A DNA stretch of 39,789 bases from Rhodoferax sp. (GCF_010365055.1 NZ_JAAFHA010000029.1:1-39789), one strand, 5' to 3'. Shown: positions 1 to 7,603, numbered from the stretch's first letter. Numbers and translations: made by a program. Notes: generated by a model not told the origin, from the sequence alone.

Positions 1-132
1 GGGGAGGGGGGGTGTGAGTGGGGGGAAAGAAGTTAAGAATGCCAACCTCGTCAATCCCACAACTGCGACGACGGGCAGAGGATCTACTGTGGCGCCATGA
101 CGAAACGAGGCTCCAGACAGTTTCGGGCGTCC
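1..132. other. Window-edge stretch without a gene
   Basis: The first 25 bases are almost pure G with a few A and T. The rest, up to the hpnD stop codon, shows no convincing gene, RNA or terminator on either strand. A hopanoid-type operon might continue here with hpnE, but no reading frame resembling that oxidoreductase is visible. The G-run could be real low-complexity DNA or a sequence-end artefact. Confidence 0.5.
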
Positions 133-972
133 TCACATCCGCCCCAGCGCCTGCACCTTCCATGCCAGCCACAGTTTGCGCAGCGGCGTCAGGCTGATGC
201 GCTGGTGCAGCACCTGAAACTTGTCACGCTCGATTTCACTCAGCAACGCGCGGTAGATGCTGGCCATCATCAGGCCTGGCTTTTGCGTGCGGCGGTCGGC
301 CGCGGGTAGCAGCGCCAGCGCCTCGTCGTACAGACCTTGGGCGCGTTGGGCCTGGAACTGCATCAGTGCGGTGAAGCGGTCGGAGTAGCTGCGTTTGAGG
401 ATTTCATGCGCCTTGACGTCAAAGCGCTGCAATTCGTTGACCGGCAGGTAGATGCGCCCGCGCCCGGCGTCTTCGCCGACGTCGCGGATGATATTGGTGA
501 GCTGCAGCGCCTGACCCAGCTTGTGCGCGTACAGCGTGGTCTGCGGCTGGGTCTGACCAAAGATCTGGGCTGCGACTTCGCCCACCACGCCCGCCACCAA
601 GTGGCAATAACGCTGCAGGCCGGGGTAGTCGAGGTAGCGGGTTTGCGTCAGGTCCATCTGGCAGCCGTCGATCACCGACTGCAGGTGGCGCTGTTCGATC
701 TTGAACTCGGCGGCCAGCGGCATCAACGCCTGGAGGGCCGGGTGGCTCGGCTGCCCGGCAAAGGCCTGGCCGACCTCGGCCTGCCACCAGGCCAGCTTGC
801 TGCTGGCGACGCTGGGGTCGACCATCTCGTCCACCACATCGTCGATCTCGCGGCAAAAGGCATAAAACGCGGTGATGGCGGCGCGTTTTTGTGGGGGTAA
901 GAAAAGAAAGGCGTAATAGAAGCTGCTGCCCGAAGCGGCGGCTTTTTGCTGGACGTAGTCTTGTGGCGTCAT
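133..972 (-). CDS. hpnD: Presqualene diphosphate synthase HpnD (squalene/phytoene synthase family)
   Basis: This is a 279-residue trans-isoprenyl diphosphate synthase. In the HpnCDE route HpnD condenses two farnesyl diphosphates to presqualene diphosphate. Both Asp-rich Mg-diphosphate sites are visible: REIDDVVDE at residues 41-49 (D44, D45, D48) and NIIRDVGEDAGRGRIYLP at 160-177 (D164, D168). The start is placed at the ATG giving MTPQDYVQQ. An upstream ATG in the same frame (position 1020) would add a Cys-rich 16-residue stretch lying across the end of hpnC and is unlikely. The gene follows hpnC after a 10-base gap, so the pair is probably cotranscribed. A phytoene synthase role in carotenoid synthesis is the main alternative, but pairing with hpnC favours squalene/hopanoid synthesis. 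No hpnE or squalene-hopene cyclase is visible in the window. Confidence 0.9.
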   Translation of the reverse strand: MTPQDYVQQKAAASGSSFYYAFLFLPPQKRAAITAFYAFCREIDDVVDEMVDPSVASSKLAWWQAEVGQAFAGQPSHPALQALMPLAAEFKIEQRHLQSVIDGCQMDLTQTRYLDYPGLQRYCHLVAGVVGEVAAQIFGQTQPQTTLYAHKLGQALQLTNIIRDVGEDAGRGRIYLPVNELQRFDVKAHEILKRSYSDRFTALMQFQAQRAQGLYDEALALLPAADRRTQKPGLMMASIYRALLSEIERDKFQVLHQRISLTPLRKLWLAWKVQALGRM

Positions 973-982
973 GGCGCTATTG

Positions 983-1894
983 TCACATCCACAGGGCGCG
1001 CCACAGCAGCACGGGCGCATCCCACCAGCGCAGGTGTGCGCGCTGGGTCAGGGTGGCAAAGTGCAGCGCCTCGATCTTGTCCAGAATGCGAAGGCCGCCT
1101 TGCACCACCAGGCGCAACTCCCAACCGGCCCGGCCCGGAATCAGATGCACCAGTACAGAGCCTTTTAGCATTCTGGCTCTCGCTGCTGCTGCGTAAGCAG
1201 ATATCAAATTTGATATTGCAGGGCTTTGATGGCAGGCGTGCAGATCGGCCAGCGCAACGCCAAAACGCGCGCAGTCGTCTGCTGGAAAGTAGTTGCGCCC
1301 GCGCGGCAGGTCGCGGCTCGGGTCTTGCCAGAAGTTGATCAGCTGCAAGGCTGTGCAGATGTCGTCGCTCATCGCCAGCGCCTGCGCACCGGTCACGCCG
1401 TAGAGATGCAGCAGCAGACGGCCAATCGGGTTGGCAGAGCGGCGGCAATAGTCCAGCAACTCGGTCTGGGTGGCGTAGCCGCTGCCATCGCGGGTTTTCT
1501 CAACGTCTTGCACAAAGGCGTCTAGCAGGTCGTGTAACAGCGGCGCGGGCAGTTTCCAGGTCTGGATGGTTTGCCGCAACGGTCCGAACACTGATGACCA
1601 GCGCGCGCGGCTGTCAAGGTTGGTGGCGCGCCTACTGTTCATCAGTGGGGCGGCCGCGTCGGCCGGATGACTGGCCATGACAAGTTGCTGGCGGTAGTCC
1701 TGTAGGTCCTGCAGGCGCTGCGTTGGCCCGGCGTCGCCCTCATCGGCCAGGTCATCGGCGGTGCGGGCAAAGTGGTAGATCGCAGCAATGGGCGCGCGCA
1801 AATGGGCGGGACATAAAAAAGAGGCAACTGGAAAGTTCTCGTAGTGCTCGATCGGCGTGGGCGCGGTCTGGTTGGCGGGTGCGGCGTGCTGCAT
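983..1894 (-). CDS. hpnC: Hydroxysqualene synthase HpnC (squalene/phytoene synthase family)
   Basis: This 303-residue protein is the partner of HpnD; in the HpnCDE pathway HpnC converts presqualene diphosphate to hydroxysqualene. The first Asp site is ARTADDLADE at residues 43-52. The second is INFWQDPSRDLPRGRNYFP at 186-204 (D191, D195), whose NFWQD form is typical of HpnC rather than HpnD. Two stretches look longer than I expect for the family: residues about 85-100, and residues about 227-244. The second coincides with a copy of the dispersed repeat described separately and encodes an Ala-rich helix-like insertion. The frame stays open, so the gene is probably functional. The start is the only reasonable ATG in frame, and no strong Shine-Dalgarno precedes it. 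It is the first gene of the hpnC-hpnD unit. Confidence 0.88.
   Translation of the reverse strand: MQHAAPANQTAPTPIEHYENFPVASFLCPAHLRAPIAAIYHFARTADDLADEGDAGPTQRLQDLQDYRQQLVMASHPADAAAPLMNSRRATNLDSRARWSSVFGPLRQTIQTWKLPAPLLHDLLDAFVQDVEKTRDGSGYATQTELLDYCRRSANPIGRLLLHLYGVTGAQALAMSDDICTALQLINFWQDPSRDLPRGRNYFPADDCARFGVALADLHACHQSPAISNLISAYAAAARARMLKGSVLVHLIPGRAGWELRLVVQGGLRILDKIEALHFATLTQRAHLRWWDAPVLLWRALWM
1165..1217 (+). repeat. Dispersed Comamonadaceae-type repeat, copy A (inside hpnC)
   Basis: The copy reads, in plus-strand order, a TTAGCA block, a TGGCTCT block, a TGCGTAAGCAG block, and a terminal perfect palindrome ATATCAAATTTGATAT. The same order of blocks recurs near 8831, 21487, 28912 and 32841. 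Here it lies in frame within hpnC, antisense to it, and encodes residues about 227-244. Confidence 0.6.
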
Positions 1895-2259
1895 GGTGTG
1901 CTGATTTTGCCCGCAAGTGGCATGGGCAATTTGACCGTTGAACGCGGCAATACTCGATTTTCAGTTCTTTGACCCAGACCACAAGCCGGTCCTGCGCTCA
2001 CTCATCGTCCGGCTTCAAGAGTGTCGGGAAAATTGACAGCGTCAGGCCCATGGTCAGCGCACCAGTGAAACAAATTGTGCTTTTTCACGGCTTTGAGTCA
2101 TCAGTTGTCAGGGTTTGTACCTGGTTCTTGCCTTGGGGCATGAATCTTGCCTTGTGAAATTCACCAGATTCTGAATATTTTTGCGCGAGTCACATCTTGT
2201 CGTGCCCAGGGCTGGTCAAGCGCTTCCCTTCAATCCTCGGTATCTATTCAGGAGCAACA
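1895..2259. other. Divergent intergenic region between hpnC and the PEP-CTERM gene
   Basis: This 365-base gap separates two divergently transcribed units and shows no convincing gene. It holds a sigma-54-like -24/-12 element at 2136-2151 facing the PEP-CTERM gene. It also holds an imperfect inverted repeat, GTGAAA ... TTTCAC, at 2065-2088, about 50 bases upstream of that element. I see no clear sigma-70 promoter for hpnC. Confidence 0.5.
2136..2151 (+). promoter_or_regulatory. Candidate sigma-54 (-24/-12) promoter for the PEP-CTERM/protease unit
   Basis: The bases GGGCATGAATCTTGC carry GG at 2137-2138 and GC at 2149-2150, exactly 10 bases apart, within the form GGCAT-N5-TTGC. The sigma-54 consensus is TGGCAC-N5-TTGCA. 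The base before the GG is G rather than T. Transcription would begin near 2162, giving a leader of about 98 bases. PEP-CTERM genes in exosortase-bearing betaproteobacteria are linked to the PrsK/PrsR two-component pair and RpoN, which makes a sigma-54 site plausible here. It remains a motif match only. Confidence 0.45.
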
Positions 2260-2958
2260 ATGATCAAGTTCATTCGACAATTATTAGGTGGCGCGGCGCT
2301 CGTCGGTGCCGCTCTGCTGCCGCAAGCGCACGCGGCTTTGGTTTCTACCGTGATTGACTTCGAGGGTGAGGCGCTCGTCGGCTTGTATATTCCAGGCGAT
2401 CCGGATTTCGGCTCTTTCAAGCAGTCGGGTTTCGTGATGGCGCCCGATTTTGACTTTGGCACCGTTGACACGGTGCTGGGGCTCAGTCCTCTGGTCGCCC
2501 CGACTGGAAACAACACGCAGTTCTATTTCAACTCGAACGATGGGGGTCTGCTGCTGGCGCGGGAAGACGGTCGCAGCTTCAATCTGGACGGCTTCTCGGC
2601 GGCCTTTGTGCCACAGGCCGGTGTCGCGCAAAACATCGTGATCGTGGCCTACGGTTGGTTCGCGGATGCGACCCAGGGCGGGATGTATTTTGGGCTTGGC
2701 GACACGACCGACGGGGCGACCCACCCCTTTGGCCTTTACAACGACCCCGCGGACTTCAGCAACTTCACCGATCTGCTTCAGCTTGAATTCTTTGCGTGTG
2801 TGCTGGATACGGCTGTTTGCGGCACCGCCAGCCGCAACAACGCCCAGTTTGCGATTGACGACATCCGGCTGAGCACCGTGCCCGAACCCACCAGCCTGGC
2901 CCTGATGGCGCTGGGCCTGCTGGGACTGGGCTGGCGCAACCGGCGCCACACGATCTGA
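2260..2958 (+). CDS. PEP-CTERM sorting-domain surface protein
   Basis: This 232-residue exported protein carries a PEP-CTERM anchor, the C-terminal signal recognised and cleaved by exosortase (EpsH/XrtA). The N-terminus is a Sec signal peptide (basic MIKFIRQ, then a hydrophobic core, with likely cleavage after AHA at residue 25). The C-terminus has VPEP at 207-210, a hydrophobic helix and a basic tail WRNRRH, the standard three-part signal. The body between is acidic, rich in Asp, Phe and Gly, and probably beta-rich; I assign it no function. The start is chosen at the ATG preceded by AGGAGC (2250-2255), because the longer open frame would put 21 residues ahead of the signal peptide. The protease gene follows after 32 bases. 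No exosortase gene lies in the window, so it must be encoded elsewhere. Confidence 0.88.
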   Translation: MIKFIRQLLGGAALVGAALLPQAHAALVSTVIDFEGEALVGLYIPGDPDFGSFKQSGFVMAPDFDFGTVDTVLGLSPLVAPTGNNTQFYFNSNDGGLLLAREDGRSFNLDGFSAAFVPQAGVAQNIVIVAYGWFADATQGGMYFGLGDTTDGATHPFGLYNDPADFSNFTDLLQLEFFACVLDTAVCGTASRNNAQFAIDDIRLSTVPEPTSLALMALGLLGLGWRNRRHTI

Positions 2959-2990
2959 CACCCCGAACCGAGTAGAACCAGGAGTTTTCC

Positions 2991-5900
2991 ATGCAATTTC
3001 CTCGCATCACCCTTGGGCTCGGTCTGTTTGCGCTGGTCTTGACGGCCAGTGCCCAGACCGGTGCCAGCAAAGCCTACATCGTCGAGCTGGCGGACGCGCC
3101 CGCCGCCACCTACACCGGCACCATTTCGGGCCTGGCCGCGACGCGGCCCGCGCCCGGTGCCAAACTTGATGCAAACGCACCCAGCGTTCGCACTTACCTG
3201 AGCTTCCTCAACCTGCAACAAAGCAAGGTCTTGGCCAGTGTGGGCAGCGTGCCGGTGCTGCATCGCTATTCGATTGCCTTCAATGGTTTTTCGGCGCAGT
3301 TGACCGAGGCGCAAGTGGCTGCACTCAGGAGTTCGGCCCGCGTCAGGTCCGTCACCGAGGCCGAGTTGCGCAAGCTCGACACCACCCGCACGCCGGCCTT
3401 TCTGGGGCTGAGCACACCGGGCGGCCTGTGGTCGCAACTGGACGCCGGCGCGAATCCGGTCAAGGGTGAAGATGTCATCGTCGGCGTGATTGACAGCGGC
3501 GTCTGGCCCGAGAACGCCTCATTCGGCGACAAAGTCGATGCCTTCGGCGCACCCGTTGCCTACAACCAGGCGGGCACGCAGGTCTATGGTTCGCCGCCTG
3601 CCAAATGGGTCGGCATTTGCCAGACTGACGCTGGCTTCACCTCGGCCATGTGCAACAACAAATTGATTGGTGCGCGTTACTACCGCGCTGGTTTCGATGC
3701 GGGTGGGGGCACGATGAGCCCGATGGAGTACAGCTCGCCGCGCGACGGTGGTGGCCATGGCACGCACACGGCATCGACCGCCGGTGGCAACGCCAACGTC
3801 GCGGCCAGCATCGATGGGGTCGGCGCCGGCGCCATCTCCGGCATGGCGCCGCGCGCCCGCGTCGCCGCCTACAAAGTGTGCTGGGAAGCCACGGTTGCCG
3901 CCTATACCGGCTGCTATACCAACGACACACTCAAAGCGATTGACGATGCCGTGAAAGACGGCGTGGACGTCATCAATTTCTCGGTCTCGGGCACGCAAAC
4001 GAACTTCGTCGATCCGGTCGAAATCGCTTACCTGAATGCCACGGCAGCGGGTGTATTTGTGGCGGCTTCGGCGGGCAACAGCGGTCCGGCCAACCAGGTC
4101 GCCCACATGAGCCCCTGGCTGACCACCGTGGCGGCTTCCACGCACGACCGCTACACCGTGGCACCGGTGGCGCTGGGTTCTGGCGCCACCTTCAGCGGGC
4201 CGTCCTACCAGCAGACCGGCACACCGGTCACGCCCTTGATTCGCTCGATCGACGCCGGTGTTCTGCCCTATGCCAGCCTCACGCCGTCCGAGAAGGCAGC
4301 GCTTGAGCGCTGCTACCTGCCCGCGGACGGCGGTACTGCCAATGCGGCACTCGACCCGGCCAAGGCCGGTGGCAAGATGGTGATCTGTTACCGCGGCGGC
4401 AATGTGCTGATCAACAAGGCCGCAACGGTCAAGGCTGCTGGCGGCGTGGCCATGCTGCTCCAGAATGTGCCGGCCATTGGCGGCACGCCGGCGTCGAGCA
4501 ATACCACGGTGCTGCAGCCTTACACCATCCCGACGGTCCACCTGGACAATTCGTCGTACCCCGCGATCGACAGCTATGTACTGGCCCAAGGCGCCGCGGC
4601 CACCGCCAGCTTTGGCCCAGCGGTGCAGCAGGCGGGTGTCGTAGCGCCGGTCATGGCGAGCTTCTCGTCGCGCGGCCCCAACAAGGCCAATGGCAACATC
4701 CTGAAGCCGGACATCACCGGTCCGGGCGTGGACATCATTGCCGGCTACCTGGACTCGTCGCTGACGCAGGCGCAACATGACGCGTTGCTGTCGGGTGGCT
4801 TCACCCCGCAGGCCAATTCAGCGTCGCTCCAGGGGACGTCCATGTCGAGCCCTCACATTGCCGGGGTGGCCGCGCTGTTCAAGCAGCTCTACCCCGCGTG
4901 GTCGCCCGCGGCCATCAAATCAGCGCTGATGACCACCACCACTGATGTGAAGCTTGCCAGCGGCGCGACCGACCCTGACCGTTGGGGCTATGGCGCGGGC
5001 CATGTCAACCCGAATGGTGCCGCCAATCCGGGCTTGGTCTATGACGCGAGCCCGGCGGACTATGGTCGATTCCTGTGCGGGCTGGGCTTGGCACCACCGG
5101 CGGGAATGGGTCCGTGCCTCGCCGTGGGGGCAATTCAGCCGTGGAACCTGAACCAGGCCGCGTTGACCGCGTCTGACGTGCCGGGTACTTTGAGCTTCAC
5201 CCGCCGGGTCACGAACACCACCAATGCCACCAATACCTACGTCTCCAGCACGAGCCTGCCGGGTTGGACGGTGCTGGTATCGCCCGCCAGCCTGACGCTG
5301 GCACCGGGTGCGAGCGCCAGCTTTGACGTGACGGTCACGTCGGCGTCCGCCGTCGTCGGTGCCTGGAGCTTTGGCCGCTTGGTGTGGAACGACGGCATAC
5401 ACCAGGTGCGCAGCCCGCTGAGTGTGCGTGGTGTTGCCTTTGTCGCCCCGGCTCAGGTGTCTGATACGCGAGCGTCCGGCCGAGGCACCAAGGTCTACAG
5501 CATCACCTCCAATTACACCGGGTCGTTGTCCTTGCTGGCCACTGGTTTAGTGCCTGCCACTCGCACGCCAGGAAGCGTCATCCAGGGCGGGCAGCAGTGT
5601 TTTGCCTTGCCTGTCGCTGCGGGCGCCCAGTTTGCGCGCTTCCAGCTGTTCAACGCGGACACCTTAGGCGGTAGCACGACTGATCTGGATCTTGATGTCT
5701 ACACGTCTGCGGGCACCCCGGTGGGCTCCAGCGGTGCCGGTGGCTCAGATGAAGTCGTGACGCTCAATGTGCCTGCGGCTGATACCTACTCTGCCTGCGT
5801 TTACGGCTACGCCACCCCTGGCGCTGGCGCGGCAAGCTTCACGCTGTCGAGTTGGGTGGTCGGGCCTGCCGTTGGCGCTCAGACGCTCAGGGCCAGCGGG

Positions 5901-6047
5901 CCGAGCACTGTCTACACCGGCGGTTCAGCTTCGGTTGGCCTGGCCTGGTCGGTGGTTGCTGGAAAACGCTACATGGGCAATGTCCAGTACCGCGACAGTG
6001 CCAGCACGGTCTTGGGTTCGACCATCGTGTTTGTGGACAACCACTGA
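2991..6047 (+). CDS. Secreted subtilisin-like serine protease (S8 family, plant-subtilase architecture)
   Basis: This is a 1018-residue exported endopeptidase. Visible parts in order: a signal peptide ending near AQTG (residues 21-24); an I9-type inhibitory propeptide (about 27-125); and the S8 catalytic domain with D168 (VIDSGVWPE), H256 (GGHGTHT), the oxyanion Asn N363 (AGNSG) and S617 (GTSMSSPH). A PA-type insert sits in the catalytic domain at about 430-545. It is followed by a fibronectin-III-like domain (about 715-815) and a PPC-like C-terminal domain with a DLDLDVYTSAG strand (about 835-930). This propeptide-S8-PA-Fn3 order matches cucumisin-type subtilases. There is no PEP-CTERM or membrane anchor at the C-terminus, so the enzyme is probably periplasmic or released. 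The ATG has AGGAG upstream. It lies 32 bases after the PEP-CTERM gene and ends before a strong terminator. Cleavage of PEP-CTERM substrates is only a guess from neighbourhood. Confidence 0.92.
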   Translation: MQFPRITLGLGLFALVLTASAQTGASKAYIVELADAPAATYTGTISGLAATRPAPGAKLDANAPSVRTYLSFLNLQQSKVLASVGSVPVLHRYSIAFNGFSAQLTEAQVAALRSSARVRSVTEAELRKLDTTRTPAFLGLSTPGGLWSQLDAGANPVKGEDVIVGVIDSGVWPENASFGDKVDAFGAPVAYNQAGTQVYGSPPAKWVGICQTDAGFTSAMCNNKLIGARYYRAGFDAGGGTMSPMEYSSPRDGGGHGTHTASTAGGNANVAASIDGVGAGAISGMAPRARVAAYKVCWEATVAAYTGCYTNDTLKAIDDAVKDGVDVINFSVSGTQTNFVDPVEIAYLNATAAGVFVAASAGNSGPANQVAHMSPWLTTVAASTHDRYTVAPVALGSGATFSGPSYQQTGTPVTPLIRSIDAGVLPYASLTPSEKAALERCYLPADGGTANAALDPAKAGGKMVICYRGGNVLINKAATVKAAGGVAMLLQNVPAIGGTPASSNTTVLQPYTIPTVHLDNSSYPAIDSYVLAQGAAATASFGPAVQQAGVVAPVMASFSSRGPNKANGNILKPDITGPGVDIIAGYLDSSLTQAQHDALLSGGFTPQANSASLQGTSMSSPHIAGVAALFKQLYPAWSPAAIKSALMTTTTDVKLASGATDPDRWGYGAGHVNPNGAANPGLVYDASPADYGRFLCGLGLAPPAGMGPCLAVGAIQPWNLNQAALTASDVPGTLSFTRRVTNTTNATNTYVSSTSLPGWTVLVSPASLTLAPGASASFDVTVTSASAVVGAWSFGRLVWNDGIHQVRSPLSVRGVAFVAPAQVSDTRASGRGTKVYSITSNYTGSLSLLATGLVPATRTPGSVIQGGQQCFALPVAAGAQFARFQLFNADTLGGSTTDLDLDVYTSAGTPVGSSGAGGSDEVVTLNVPAADTYSACVYGYATPGAGAASFTLSSWVVGPAVGAQTLRASGPSTVYTGGSASVGLAWSVVAGKRYMGNVQYRDSASTVLGSTIVFVDNH

Positions 6048-6063
6048 CACCCGTTACCGAGAC

Positions 6064-6094
6064 AAAAAGGGGCCGCATGCGCGGCCCCTTTTTT
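6064..6094 (+). terminator. Rho-independent terminator after the protease gene
   Basis: A perfect GC stem, GGGGCCGC-ATGC-GCGGCCCC (6069-6088), is followed by TTTTTT. An A-run precedes it, so it can also act on the minus strand, ending the convergent small-gene cluster that stops at 6114. Confidence 0.9.
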
Positions 6095-6113
6095 CTGGTG
6101 CTTGATGTTCGTT

Positions 6114-6641
6114 TCAGTCTACGGCTCCTTGGGGTCGCAACACGCATCTTTGGGCTTGACACATTGCACCGGGATCGGGCAGGTACTGGCAATTTGACAT
6201 CACACCGCTGCGCGCATGGCGTTGGCGCTGCAGGGCGGCCAGCTGCTCGGCCCAGGCATTGAGTTGGACGGCCTGGCTCATGGCAGCCGACCATGGCAGC
6301 CACGACACCGGGCCCCCACAGGCCTTTTCACCCAGGGGCAACGTGCGGCATTGTGCGTCGGTGCTGCAGTGTGCGTCGCCAATTTCCGTGGTGATGCGGG
6401 TCAGCAGGACCGCCTCGGCCGCCGGACCGGTTGCCAGCGCCGTCGTTTGGGCGCCCGAGCTCCCGCGAGGCGTCGGCGAATCACAGCTTGTTGCGCACAG
6501 CAGGCCGGCCAGGACCCAGCTCAGGTGGAGAAACGATCGGCGTGGCGGGGGGCCCATGTCAAGGGGAGAGCACAGCGCAATGAACGAACTGTCCCTGGCA
6601 TCCACCGACAGGGCACGGACGATGGTGTCACTGACTTTCAT
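6114..6641 (-). CDS. Conserved Cys-rich exported protein of unknown function
   Basis: This 175-residue protein has no family that I can name. Its C-terminal part is compact and Cys-rich (IGDAHCSTDAQCR, EKACGGP, SNCQYLPDPGAMC, AQRC), suggesting a disulphide-stabilised periplasmic domain. The chosen ATG overlaps the stop codon of the upstream helix-hairpin-helix gene in an ATGA, with AGAAGG upstream, which suggests translational coupling. An internal ATG at 6557 would give a 147-residue form beginning MGPPPRRSFLHLSW, with a textbook signal sequence ending in LLCATSC. That shorter form may be the true product, perhaps a lipoprotein, although alanine at -3 is a poor lipobox residue. It ends close to the bidirectional terminator at 6064-6094. 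Confidence 0.65.
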   Translation of the reverse strand: MKVSDTIVRALSVDARDSSFIALCSPLDMGPPPRRSFLHLSWVLAGLLCATSCDSPTPRGSSGAQTTALATGPAAEAVLLTRITTEIGDAHCSTDAQCRTLPLGEKACGGPVSWLPWSAAMSQAVQLNAWAEQLAALQRQRHARSGVMSNCQYLPDPGAMCQAQRCVLRPQGAVD

Positions 6642-6940
6642 GGGGTCCCGCCTTCTCGCATGAAGGTTTGCTTTCGTTCCTGCGTGTAGGCCCACCAGGG
6701 GCGAGGTTCTTCGCCCGCCATGAACCGGGTCAGCGATATAAAAACGTCGATGACGCAGGGATCCTGACGCGACCCGGTCCTTTTGCAAAGCTTTTCATAC
6801 ATGTCGAAGGGGCACTGGCCGACAAGTTGGCTGGGTTCGTGAATGCCGAGAAGCCGCAAGTCTTGCGCACAGGCCTTCCCGACATTCGGAAGGTCGGTCA
6901 GCACCCTGACGCGACTGCGATCAACTTTGCTGGGGTTCAT
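6638..6940 (-). CDS. Cdd1-like helix-hairpin-helix protein ('pathogenicity locus' family)
   Basis: This 100-residue protein resembles the small Cdd1 family named 'pathogenicity locus'. Its core is a helix-hairpin-helix turn, LTDLPNVGKACAQDLRLLGI (residues 14-33), the form used for non-specific DNA contact in many repair proteins. It continues with a conserved-looking tail containing CPFDMYEKLC, QDPCVIDVF and a PRPWWAYT stretch. The name is historical and does not imply virulence. The biochemical role is unknown; DNA or nucleotide binding is an inference from the fold. The stop codon overlaps the start of the next gene. The upstream TPR-like gene ends 66 bases before it, so the three may form a small operon. 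Confidence 0.75.
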   Translation of the reverse strand: MNPSKVDRSRVRVLTDLPNVGKACAQDLRLLGIHEPSQLVGQCPFDMYEKLCKRTGSRQDPCVIDVFISLTRFMAGEEPRPWWAYTQERKQTFMREGGTP

Positions 6941-7006
6941 TGCTGCTGATGGTTAGACTGGGGCTGCCGTGGCATCGGGGCTCAGCGTGTGCGTTCGTCG
7001 CCAGCT

Positions 7007-7477
7007 TCACGGCTGGGGTACTCGGTCGAAAGTTTTTGCAACGATGCTTCTGTCCTCGTCGTCGGCGATGACCTGCATGGCAGCCGCCGCGTCTGCGTAA
7101 GCCTGCCGGTGCAATTCGTGTTCGCCTGCTGCGTACGCGGCATGGGCGTAGATGGCGTGCGTGAAGGCCAGTTCCCAGTCAGGCGTTTGCTTCTCGCTGA
7201 GAAAGTAGCTTTGCATTTCCTGCGCAAGGCGCAGCGCAGACTTGCCATGCCCCAAGAGCGCGTGGACTTCGGCCAGAAGCATCGTTGCGCGCATGCGGTG
7301 TTGCACCGCTCCGACAGCGCTCCAGTGCCAGGCAGAGGCATGGGCGGCGTCGAGCATTTCCTGGTCTTGGGCGGGGGTGCGCGTGAGGACAGCCAGATCC
7401 CAGGCGCGATTGTTGGCGGCGGCGGCAAATTGCTTGTGCCAGCCCTGCAGGTCGGACGCTTCGGGTGCTTGCTGCAT
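7007..7477 (-). CDS. Conserved hypothetical protein, TPR-like helical
   Basis: This 156-residue protein looks entirely helical, with Ala/Leu/His-rich repeats such as RMRATMLLAEVHALLGHG and AIYAHAAYAAGEHELH spaced like tetratricopeptide units. It has no signal peptide or membrane segment, so it is probably cytoplasmic. The ATG has GGAGA nine bases upstream. I recall similar unannotated proteins in Burkholderiales but cannot give a function. It is the first gene of the minus-strand trio and is divergent from the RND efflux operon, with which it shares a 288-base upstream region. Confidence 0.7.
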   Translation of the reverse strand: MQQAPEASDLQGWHKQFAAAANNRAWDLAVLTRTPAQDQEMLDAAHASAWHWSAVGAVQHRMRATMLLAEVHALLGHGKSALRLAQEMQSYFLSEKQTPDWELAFTHAIYAHAAYAAGEHELHRQAYADAAAAMQVIADDEDRSIVAKTFDRVPQP

Positions 7478-7554
7478 GATTTCTCCAGACCTCTGAGGTT
7501 GGGTGGCCCTGGCTCATCGGGCCGCTCGACGGGCTGGTCAATGTCCTTGCCATT

Positions 7555-7603
7555 GCGCCAGCAGTCGCCAGCAGTCGCCAGCAGTCGCCAGCAGTCGCCA
7601 GCA
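7555..7603. repeat. Short tandem repeat, 10-base unit GCAGTCGCCA
   Basis: Four perfect head-to-tail copies of GCAGTCGCCA (7561-7600) follow a partial unit (GCGCCA) and end in GCA. They lie between two divergent genes, about 60 bases upstream of the RND operon's -35 box. The unit length is not a multiple of three. Such arrays are prone to copy-number change by slippage. Confidence 0.9.

Noticed and set aside
3519-4778. A 419-codon open frame on the minus strand within the protease gene
   Set aside because: It is antisense to clear S8 catalytic motifs, rich in Arg/Gly/His, and has no family resemblance; a GC-driven shadow.
7555-7603. CRISPR-like array
   Set aside because: Ten-base units with no spacers; it is a simple tandem repeat, and no cas genes are present.
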